Shown in pieces: positions 35,201-47,200 of a stretch of DNA of 64,000 nt (within the stretch, counting starts at the first letter, position 1; every line of letters starts with the position of its first letter). The translations under genes and the position numbers were made by a program. This DNA comes from Clytia hemisphaerica (taxonomy: Eukaryota > Cnidaria > Hydrozoa > Leptothecata > Clytiidae), in contig CACVBU010001117.1 of the NCBI GenBank assembly GCA_902728285.1, forward strand, positions 682,001 to 746,000, read 5' to 3'. The notes under the pieces are model-generated. The model did no database searches. It was not told where the DNA came from and was given only the letters and a program-made list of their open reading frames with translations.

Positions 35201-38200
35201 ACGATAAATTACGCATGCGTATAAGTCTCTATTTGGGTGAGCTGGAAACATTAGATGAACTCATAATGAGGTAATTTGTTTCAGAGCTGGATCATTAACA
35301 GGAAGTCCGAGTACGAAGATCTATAAATTGTGTGAAGCGTGCAAAGGAGCAGACCATTACTTGGCGATCCCCGGGGGCAAATACTATATCATCAAGGGAA
35401 ATCAATATCGAAAGGTAAGTGTTTTTTTTAACAGTAACGGTAAAAGCACCTAAAATTTAGCGTCATCAAAACTTTAGTGTGAACTAAGATGTGACAACAG
35501 CAATATTACAAAACACTTTCGCTTAATAATTTTTTCGTGGTGCGACCTAAAGTTTAAAGTTTATGGCCTTGTGTAACATATTACCCTGCCTCGCTGACTT
35601 CCAATTTCAACGTTGGCAATTCTCAACTAAAAAACTTACTAAACAAAGAAAATTCCGATTTTTGCCTATCTGTATCATGCAACCTAATCCTTCCCAAATT
35701 AAAGGCTCTGGTCATAGTGAAAAATCAATTTCAGAATTTGAAGATAAAACCTTATTTTTCGCTTCTTTGACATGTTTAAGAACAGAGGAGTGTAAAGAGA
35801 TGGAAAAACGGCTCGTCACATACCAGGTCTCTTGCCCTTAAGGGAATTTATGTCGAGTAAATAGGTTTCTTTTGTTGTCGCTATAAAAAATCTACATAAT
35901 TAGAGTGTTGTGACGAAATTCTTTTGTTTCAAGCCTGAAAAGCTCGAGAAAATTATAACTTCATCTTGATTTCTTGATGGCACACTTTTCATTTTTTGAA
36001 AATTTTGATTTTTGAGGCCTGGGACGAGTTTTTCCCCAAAACGAGGCTAAAACTTTGGGGCAGCCTGGAGACTTCAAAAATTGTCGGATTTGGCTGAAAT
36101 TTGGCACACTTGTTCCTTGGGTGAATATCTGGGGGTGTTTTTTCATTTTTTCAAAAATTTTGATTTTTGGGGCCTGGGGACGAGTTTTTCGCCAAAACGA
36201 GGCTAAAACTTTGGGGCAGTCTGGAGACGTCAAAAATTGTTGGATTTGGCTGAAATTTGGCACACGTGTTCCTTGGGTGAATATCTGGGGTTTTTTTTAT
36301 CATTTTTCAAAAAATTTGATTTTTGGGGCCTGGGGACGAGTTTTTCGTCAAAACGAGGCTAAAGCTTTGGGGCAGCCTGGAGACTTCAAAAATTTTTGAA
36401 TTTGGCTGAAATTTCGCACACTTGTACCTTGGGTGAATATCTGGGTGTCTACAATTGGACCTATGAATAATTTGAAGCCACTGAAGTTGAGCCCAGTGCG
36501 TTGCGCACGTTCGACTATTCATATACTTTTCACAAAAAAAGCCTAATCTCCTTGGGGAAATCATTTTATTGTTTCAAACTTTTTTTAAGTTAATGAGAAA
36601 TAATTTATTTAAATTTTCTCGGAAAAATTTTCTATTTGGCCACATCCCAAGTTATAGCTGTTTTTGTATAGAAATTTAATGGAGAAAATTGCCAAAAATG
36701 AGGTTTTTTGGAGATTTTAAAGGAAAGATACTTCCACAAAAAATTTTCAGAAATTGTATTTTTAGATACTAAATAGATACACCACCTGAACCAAAAAAAA
36801 TTCCAAAATGTTTGATTTTTACCGAGATTAGGGCTTTGAAAGGTGAAATACTCTTCTTCGAAAAACTCTTCGTTTTCTTCTTCATTTAATTTTTTCATTT
36901 CAATTTTTCGATTTTTAAATTCTTAAAAGGCAGGTTTACCAGGACATACAAGAAAAGTTATACGTTAATCTTTTTAAAATGCAGAAATTGCCATTTAAAT
37001 TGGTGAAAAATCGAAAAATTGTCCAGAGCCCTTAATAGATTAGTAAAAGTAAGTAAGTATATTCATATGGTGGCTGTCGGCGGAGCCGGGAGTGAGGGAG
37101 TCTATCCCCTTTTCTATTTGCGCTAGACCTGGGAGATCGAATGCTGAGGTGGAGCGCCCCACCTACTCTCAGCTCCAGTAACTTACCGCCTAAATCAGAT
37201 TACCCAATCTAAGCTACTCATCTGCTGAGTCGGCGGTGACTGGGGATCGAACCCACAAACCACAGATTGTAAGGCGAATGCTTTACCGACTGAGCTACCC
37301 GGCATCTAATAGATTATTATCTGTTAATTGTATGTATATACTCTTAGAATCGAGGATTGGAAAGTGATAGAGATTCAAGAGTTTACAATCTACATCCAAA
37401 TTGTCGTGGTGGAAAACATTATTTTGGTGGAACGGACCACCACAAATACATAATATTCAGCGATAACACATATCGTAGAGTGGTTGACATGACACATGAT
37501 AGCCAAGCTAGAACATTTAAACTCCATCCCAACTGCCAAGGTAATGATATGTATTGTACACTCTTATCTTGGACCTGATGTATAATTTTCTTCTGACATA
37601 GTAAAGCTCTGAAGTTAATGTAATCAACGTCTTCTCCGATGGAAATTGACCCGCTCCTTTAAAGGTTTATTGTGATCAGCCGCCAATCTACTCTGTACCA
37701 AAGTGTATCTCACGTTTATCACTTCGCAGTACACTCTGTGCGCAGTGTCTGTTTGATAAAAAAATTCCCGTATGGAGACCTCTGCGATGAAGTATGTCTT
37801 ATAAATAGCAATACTTCTCTCATCGTGTCCCTTCTCTCACGAACGCTCCATCGCAGCGGTCGGTTTGAAAAATCTCAAATGAGAAAAAACAATGACAACA
37901 GACCCTCTATGGCAATGAATTTTGAAATAAGCCGTAGCTACTGGGTTTGTGTACAGACAACCGCCAATCCGCCGTCGGAATATCAGATAAATCAGACACT
38001 CCACTCTTTAGAAGTATCATTTTTTCCGAATCGGCTTTATAAAGGCTTTCTGCCTACATGTAATTATGTTGTGTAACGTGTATTCTTCTTACTGTTAAAA
38101 AAATCATTGATTTTTATACAATTGTACAATTTTTTTAAGGTGGTTTATACTATTGGGCACGCGAAGGCTGGAAATACTTTGTGAAACAAGGACATTGGGG

Positions 38201-41200
38201 TATCGAATATCATCGAGTTTCAGATTTAACGCGAGATCTTCTACATACTTCCTATTCAGTCGCTAAACCAGTTATTGGTTTCCTTCCTGGTGGTTTGGCT
38301 GTGAATTACGGGCCTGTGTATGGTCAATGGACGTTGATCAAATCATTCAGAAACCCGTCTTCTTCTGATGTAATTTTACTAGTTTTTAATGCGCTCTTCC
38401 AGAAACTTTCGTACGCTAAGGATGTCCGATATATTGTAAAGATTTCAGTGCCCCATCCCATAATTTTGCTAGTTTTTAATGCGCTTTCCCAAAAAACTTC
38501 CGTAATTTATTACTTTCTTTTTTTCGCAAGAGCCTAATTCATTTCCTGCAAGAAATTCTTTCATTAAACTGGACAGTCCCACTTATCTTCTGCACGCTAA
38601 CAGAAGCATAAAATATTTTTTAAGACCTGTAATCAAATCTTTAACCATTTACATCATTCTAAATCATCATCCAGCCTTGCTTGGGTACTTTTTAGACGGT
38701 GACCTCTTAAATTTTAAAAACATTGTTTCTAGGTTGAATACAAAAAGACGATCACAAAGAAAGTTGGTTACAACAAACAGAAGCTATCATCGACTGAACA
38801 TAGCTGGAGTATCTCTGCTTCTGTTACAACGTCTGCTGGCGCGTTGACTGAATCGATTGCTAAAACTCAAATGACTTTAACTGCTGCGTATGGAGGCTTA
38901 AAGGTGGGTTGAAGCAAGGGGTAACCAGATAAAAGATAAAATTCAACCAAAAGATTCCTTCTATAGCCCTTAACAGAACCTCCAAATTTTACCGGCTTCT
39001 TGTTTTTCAAAGTCAAGATATATAGGTTTGATATTTTAAGTTTTTGCTTGAAAACAATAGAATGAAGGTATGTGTGAAGTGCGAAAATCTGAGATTTTAA
39101 ATCGTCATTATCTTGGTTACAGAATGTCATTTGGAAATATTTGGTGGTCTTAAGAAGGACCATGGAAGGAATCTTTGAGCAAAGTTTTACTTTTCATCTG
39201 GTTATCCCTTTAAACGTGTTTTCAATTGTTTATTAGATTTTTTTTTATTTATGATGCAATCAGGCTCCTAAAAAACGGAAGAGCGGCGTAATTGCCGTTT
39301 CGTATGATTATTGTAAAAAATATGCTCAATTTAGGCTATTTAGATTAAATAAATTATTTTTTCCACAATTTTATAAATGAAGGGGTCTTCGGAGTATTTA
39401 TTCGGGGCTTTTTAAACATTTTCGGGTCTTAGAACGTAAATTATTATCTATACTGGACAAATTTTGAAAGCTCGAAATATAGTGGAGTCTCCATAATTCG
39501 AACATGCACAGGAAACAAACATTTGTTCGAGTTAAGAAAATCTCGAGTTATAGTTAACTTAATACAAGGCATTGTTAACTGAAGGGACCGAGTTGAGGAA
39601 ACGTTCGAGTTATAGAGACTCTACTTTATCTTCTATCGATTTAGATTGATACAACAACACAAGACTGGAGTAAAGAAACTGAAACAACGGAAGAAATCAC
39701 TATCACATTGAAAGCCGGTCAATCCGTGTATTTCTGGCAATATCAAATCGGGTTAGGAACAGATACTGGACATCCTGTACTCTTCGGAAAGAACTTGGTG
39801 ACTAATAATTCTGGACGACCACCTAAAGAACCCGGATACACTACTAAAGCGTAAACAATCAACAAAGAGAGAGTCAATTGGGGGCGTTTATTCAAAACAA
39901 CCTTCATTTTTGGAGTCGATTACTCAAAATATTACCGTAATTATTGATTTGTTATTTATTTATTACAGTTGGCTCTCACCCCGGGGGGGGGAGAGGCACT
40001 CCAGGTAAGTGACCTACCGGACGTGCGGCCCTTAAGGCTAGGTTTTTTGGACTTTGGAAAGTGCACTGTAAGGGTTGATTTGTGAGCAAGTGGGAAAAAG
40101 TGCACTGTAAGGGTGTAAGATTTGAGAAAATACCAAATTTCGAGGTAAACTTTGAGAAATTTCAAAAGATTTTGCCCTGAAAAGGGCAAAAAATTTCGAA
40201 AAATTGCACTGTAGCAAGGGTCGATTTTCAGCCAAATTTTTCCTGCACTGTAAGGGTCCGATTTTAGAGACTTGATTTTTGACCGAACGTACGGTCGTTT
40301 TCAAAATCGAGTGCCCCCTCCCCCCGGGGCTCTCACTAACTCGGACGAGGAATCTTACTTTGTTCAAATAACAGAAAGATTCGAATTATAAAGAGTATAT
40401 TAAAAGAGGGCTTCTTCCTAACTGGAACTGAGAATAAGTTCGGATTATAGAAAAAGATTTAAATAATAGAAATTCGAATAAGCGAGGGTCAACTGTATCT
40501 ATTTATATTTGAATTTATTTATTTGAGTCTAGTCTAGTCTTTGTTTTTATGAAGATAATTCTTTGGAGAAAATCTTTCCACCTTGACTAAGTTTCTTTTA
40601 CTGTAATTAGTGGATAAACTATTTAATTCTTATTTCCTCAAATGTGTTTAAAAGTCTTTAAAAACGTCTTTAAAATGTTTTTAAGGATCGAATGGTCAAG
40701 CCATCGGCGCCTCAAACAATTGTTCCCGGTTCGAATTCCCGCTCCTTCCAATGTTCCGTTTAGTTCAAAGATAGACAAGCCGGCTGGCTGTGGACCCCGT
40801 GAAAACAATCGAAAGACTACCTAAAAGTCTTCAAAGCCTTACATTACTGGGCTATCCACGTTAAATGTCGACTCTTTTAAAATATTCAAATTCATGAGGG
40901 TTGACCTGTGTTACGTTACAAGAGAAATACTACTACAAGTAAAGAAAATTCTAAATCATCTCCGAAGTTGTCAAAAAGAAAATTTATTTGAAAAAATCAC
41001 CAATTTTTAGTTCATGTTTTAGTAATTTTCATGTATTTTGGTCTTCCCCATTCAACAAATTAAATCAATCATTCAAAAAATTATATAATATCTGAATAGG
41101 ATTAAATGTCTTTGAAGTGGGACGGGATAAATTTTGGAACGTTCCCTTAAAAATGAACACATGAGCACATTGTAAATATGTACAAAAAGATATGAAATAA

Positions 41201-44200
41201 ACTGAGGGAAATGAAAATTTTGGCAAGCATCTTGTTAAAGATCTCAATATGTCAAGATTAAATCATCAATAAACCAAACCTTAAAAGGGAAAAATTTGTC
41301 GTGGAAAAGTGACCGATATTTTAAGGCTAGTGACGGAGTTTTCCCCGGCGGAAAATCTTTCTGATCAACTTTAAGGAAGTTGTGACAAAAATTTTTACAA
41401 AAGTGATAAGGTCTTTCCCTTTTTAATTTTCCCTTTTAAGGTATTCATTCATTCGTGAAATTGTCACACACTACTTAAGGTAGAGGTGATCAGGAATTTA
41501 CAAGGTTACATATATAGCGCTATTTTACAAATACCATTAAATCAAAAAATGTAGTCAAATGTTTACAATACAAAAACGTTTTACGGTTTATCAAAAATAA
41601 TATGTTAGAAATAATATGGTAACCAAAAAAATGATCTTGAGTGAAATTCAACCATCACTGTTTAACAGTGGTGGTTTGTTGGACAGAGTACGCAGGTGGT
41701 TGTTGAGTTTGATAGACAACACCTCCTTGTGGCTGGTTCTAAAAAGGACAAAGAGCAAAGAAATGACTTAGTAATTACAAAATATAATAGGTTCAAGATA
41801 TATAGTAGAAGTGCTGCACCCAATATGCGGGATAACCCAGTTGGGATGAATTTTGACTTTGGCTCTTTAGAAAGATACGAGTTCATGACCGAAAGATTAA
41901 TAAAGACGTTGTACAGTTTTACACGTTAATTACAGAGAATTTTGATAACAACTTTATAAATTAAAGTGAAATGAAAATTAAAGACAACTTCGAGCTACAT
42001 ATTATTATTCGGGTTATAGATGTAAAAGATCTCGATAAAGAAGAGATTTAAGGACCGTTAAGATTTAAGTTTCGTTTCACCTAAGGATTCAGTTTGTAGC
42101 TAGCGATTTGAGTTGTAACTAGAAAGCCGAGTTGTAGATAGCAAATTCGAGTTGTATATAGAAATTCGAGTTGTAGCTAGCGAATTCGAGCTGTAACTAA
42201 CAAAATGAGTTGTATGTAGAAATTCGATTCATAGATAGAGATTCGAGTTACAGAAAGAGCGACCTACATGGTTTTTCCATCTACAGAGACTCAAATCACT
42301 AAGTTACTAGTTGTGAGAAAGTATAACTCGCTTTCCCCTTCACTCGGGTAATTTCTTTTTCCCAGTCATGGGAAAGTTAATTTTACTTACATTGGTGCAG
42401 CAAACGGCAATACATCCCAAGATTGATCCACCTAGAGCAATGATAGCTGCAATGATCAAGAAAACCAACATTGCAGTGATAGTGGAAAAGAGAGAAGAAA
42501 TCTCATCACAATTATCCAAACCTCTGATGGTGAAATCGGTTCCATCGTCCGTTCTGCATGTGCATTCATTATAAGCGGATTGCCTACATTTATCGGTTAC
42601 ATCGGCGGCGGCAGATGACCAGAGGGCAATAACAATACCAGCCAAGATGGCTCCAACTCCTTGCAAAATGAATGCGATGATGTTCAACACCATAAATGCA
42701 ATCATCTAAACAAATTAAAATTTGAAAAATCTTATGAAATGGAGAAAAAAAATTAAGATCATTAAGATGTGACTTTTTATTTAGTCAAAATGTAAAGATT
42801 TACCATATTTTAAGGTTCAATGGGTGTAACAATATATTCTTAAATGGAAATGGAATGGTATAAAATCTAATTATGATCAGAATTCAATAATATAATTTTA
42901 AATTTAGTTTGGACAGAAGTTGATAATATGATAAAACAAATATTTAATTCCCACTTACTGCACAATGATTTTTTGTCACACCCACTACGATTCCAATGAT
43001 TCCTGGGATGGCAAACTAAAATGAAAAATAAACATTTTTGAAGGCTTTGGATATTCTTAACTTTTTGAGTTTTAACCCTAAAAATGTATTAAACATGTTC
43101 TTATTTTCACCATTTCGTGAGTCTTTTTTTCCATTTTCCTAAGAAAGAAAGTTTCTGATATTTTAGCTATCGAAGTCTTATGCTCTTATGTAGTTTGCCG
43201 CTATAAAAAACGTGTACGAACTCCAATTAGAATGCAGATAACAAGGACAAACAATAGTCTTTGTGAAAAGCACAACACTTTTTTTCATAAGAGCTGCAGT
43301 AAGTTTTGACTAAGGCTCGGTGTTCTTATTTTTTGTGATGCAAGATCTAAATGCTCCTAAAAGTGTTCTTAATATACTTTTATTCACTTATTTAAAAGGG
43401 ATCAAAATTATCATTTTCTTTGCTGTTTCTTGTTTTTTTTTTATAGCAAAATATTTCGAATATTTGATTTTACATTTTAAGACTTTTAAGGATAGTGCTT
43501 CAACAATATCTTCTTCGAGATCATTCCAAGGTTTCACACTTCTGTAAAAAAGAGAGTTGCTTTGGTAGCCTCTCATACCGTCATTAGCAAAGTTCCTATG
43601 AAGCTCGTAATCATGCTGACGTCGTGGTCGTGTCTAGCTCTTCAGAGTATGTATGAGGTTTTGGGATTGATCTTGATTTGTTCTAGAGTTTTGCCAGAAT
43701 TGAACCTGATACAGTATTCTTATGAAGGTTATTCTCAAAGGAGAGAAGTGTTCTGCTTTGTAGAATTTTCCACATTGAAAAAAGGTTTCAAATTACGATT
43801 TTCATTTGTTGTGGTCGTCGTAGGGTTCTTTCTGGAGAAGTAGGGGAAACTTTTAGTTATTCAAGTTATTGAAAAACTCTGATTCAGTGTCATGTATATA
43901 TCAGATTTCGTTTCAAGCCAATTTAAAAGTTTATACAAGATGCTTAGAAATTCATACACTCAGTGTCTCTGAGAAAAGTCGAGTATGTTCATACATGTAG
44001 CCTGACATATTCATACATACAAGAGAAGGCAAAAGACGTCAATCTAATGGCTTTTTAATTATTACTTGAACAATATTATCATGGTAATTGTAAAGGCCCA
44101 TCCTGCTTGCTGCTAAATTAACATCGATAATTCCAATGACTCCTGGCATGGTAAAGAGAACGGAATTTTTTTGCACGTTTTTTTTATAAGAATGTCCATG

Positions 44201-47200
44201 ATGAAAATGGTCAAAAGGTTAAGAATAATGCTAAGAATATCACCATCATGGAATTTTCCTACTCAAGCTAAGAATGCCATTTTTAGAACATTTTCTATTA
44301 TTAGTCGCCAATTACCCCCAAGTAAGGCTTACTCCTTTCACAAAAATGCCATTTTATGCTTTAGAGGTATGTACTAAATGTTAAATCTAGTCTGAATTAA
44401 GATCCTAACCTAAGAATGCCATAAGAATATTTTATGCTGATTTTCCCAAAAAAGTTAAGAATATCCATGATGAAATGGATTTACACCATATTCTTATAAA
44501 AGAATTATTAAAAGAATTTCATTATTTGAGTTTTTATAAAGCTTTTAATCTTTTCATTTACTGCACATTTATCACATACCATGAAAGAGTTTTAAATCAA
44601 AATAGCTTTGTCGATGAAGCTCAACTTAAAACTCGCACTAGAGTTTAATTTAATAAACCTATTTTTTGAATTAGTCATACTGTTATGATAAAAGTTTTAG
44701 CTTCAAGAATAATTTTTTTTCCTAGCAGGGTTAGCAGTAAAAAACATTACTTTAATTTGACTATAAAAGACCTTATCGAAGTTTTTGATTTTTCGAAAAA
44801 AGCGATGTATTGTGGGATTGTTACGGGATTACTACAATAGAAATCTCTCAGGAATTCCTCGAGGGAATTCTATTGTAATACTCCCGAAACAATCTCACAA
44901 TGCATCGCTTTTTTAGAAAAACCAAAAACTTAGATAAGATCTAATGCTTTAAAAGCTTTATTCTTGATATGATATTTTGCTGTAAAAAGGAAATTGTCAA
45001 TATTTTAAACAGAAAATGGATTCCAACACCCTCTTCTCACTGACTGACCCTGTGGAACCCCCTTCTCCCTGGAAAATTTGACCAAAATATCGTCCCCAGT
45101 GGAAAACTATATTCTAATTTTTGTCCCCGGCGCTGAAAATAATCAAATAAACAAATCCTTACTTCAAAATAATGTGCTATTTTTCCATCCACCCTGAATT
45201 TTTCACTTCGAAAGCAATGGAATTCAAATGCTCACCATAAAAAAACATGGACATTCCAATCCGCACCGAGTTTCAGTCTATTATATTCAGTTCTATCGGG
45301 TCTGTGAAAAAGGTGCCTTTTACCAGACTGGCCAGAAAAATGTACAAGTTTGTCGAGATAATTATGAGCTTTTGAGGACAGAAGTATTTACAGTTTTTTA
45401 ATCCATTTTTTAAGGCAACCCTACTTAAATTTTGTTCAAACTTCAGTTTTCATATGGGAGACAAAGTTATCCAATCTCTTAGGAAGATAAACTCACCACA
45501 ACACCAGCCCACCATGGTGATAAACCAGCAGCTAAATCAGCTTTGTTTGCTGCAACGATGGCCAAAATGATCACCAAAATTCCACATAATAACTCACAGA
45601 CGCCTAAGACGAGAGTTCCAGTTGCGTGACCTTTCGATAAGGGACCAGCCATTTTTTGATTAGATAAAAATCAAAAATTTTATGACAAAATAGGAAATGT
45701 AATTTGCCTGTAAAATTTGTTATTCAACAATTCTTCGAACCTTTCTTTATAAGTAGCTGTCGATGACTGACCATCTCAAAAAAATATTGCTTTTAAAAAC
45801 CGCCCTTTAAGTCACGTGAACAGTTTAAGCTATTTTCTTAACAATAAGCTTTAGCAATACTCTAAATAAGCAATTAGATCAGCATTGCATAAATTAAATC
45901 AGCTGGACAAAGATTAGATCAGCATGACATAAATTATGAACTGTGATATTACATGAAATGATGATTAGATAATTGTAGGAAACATAATTTGATCAATACA
46001 CTTTTCTTTCCCTAATAACTTTACTTAATTTTTGTTTAAAAAATCTCTATATATGACGGTACTGGAACCTATTTCATAAGAGGGTGGCTGCCAACCATTG
46101 ATCCGAAACTCCTGGATGGGAAATGAAGCCACTTATTATTTCCAATCCAGAACATAAGTGACCCGTGTATTTGTTCAAACAAAATTTCTAAATGCGGAGC
46201 AAACTTAAGACTTTACTTTTTCTTGCTTGAGAAAGGTTGAAGGTTCCTCTCTAACCTTAACTATCAGCCTATAGCGTCAGCTTGAGTTTAGGTCCCAGGC
46301 AAAAATTAGGTCCCCCCTGAGTTTTAAGCCCCCCCCCTCCCAAGATTCATGAAACTTTTGGTAGCTCCCAGGCTTTCGACCCTCGACACTTTTAATAGAT
46401 TGTTCCACAAAAAAGACTTTTTTAATGTTAATTGTGTTGAAGTTCAAAGTTCGACATAAAATATCTTGCTCATTTTGTAAAAAGATTTTTTGTTTATTTA
46501 ACAATAAGTAGTTAAATCGTAGTTTAATTTTAAATCGTCTAAATCACTTATTCCGCCTGCGGTACTACCGGGGCGTCCCGCATGCAAGTAGCCTTACTTC
46601 TCACTTGGTTCCGTGCGATATTGGCTATACTCTCAAAGCACAAACAAGGTTTAAGATGGCGGTGTTCAAGTCTCAGAAATTTTTTACCTCCCCCCCGCCC
46701 TACAGATATTGGTTGCCGGCAACCCTATTTATAGTTTATGTTAGTTTATCACTAGCAGGGGACTAAATTTTCCCCAAAACTGATTATGGGTTAGCCAAAT
46801 ATGTGAACGCCAAACTTAAATGAAAAATGTCTCAATCTATTCTACTCCCCTCCAAACAGATGAACGAATTTGGAAATTAAACATGCGCTTTATTTTGAGT
46901 AATTCAAGTCAACCATTAAGATGAAGTATCCAGAGCGGCTCGCCTGGTTTTTACACAAATGACAGATTGAAACTAAAATTTTCTACTAAATTTCGAAAAA
47001 AATATCAATCGTAAACAAAGGAATTGCTAGATTCAATCTGTCGTCAAAAATACGACGCATTTTTTAAGGCTTCACTTTTTCTTGCCTGTGAAAGGTTAGA
47101 GATTCTACCCAAGCCCTTCGGGCTTTAAACTCAATGATTCAGCTCCCAAGTTAAATGATGAGATTTAAGCTCCCCCCCCCAGGTACATTAGGTCACCCCA

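Noticed and set aside
35563-35841. 92-codon open frame
   Set aside because: It overlaps the start of the TTAAAGGCTCTG element and has no recognisable domain or initiation context; chance frame likely.
35961-36399. Open frames of 100-114 codons on both strands
   Set aside because: They read through the three-copy 156-bp tandem array; the repeated peptide text comes from the DNA repeat.
37233-37305. Possible tRNA gene on the minus strand
   Set aside because: The A and B boxes are good, but the head is attached to a 160-nt body typical of a SINE and the anticodon arm is doubtful.
37672-38076. 134-codon open frame in an intron of the secreted-protein gene
   Set aside because: No family resemblance, no splice logic, and it lies between two in-phase exons that join without it.
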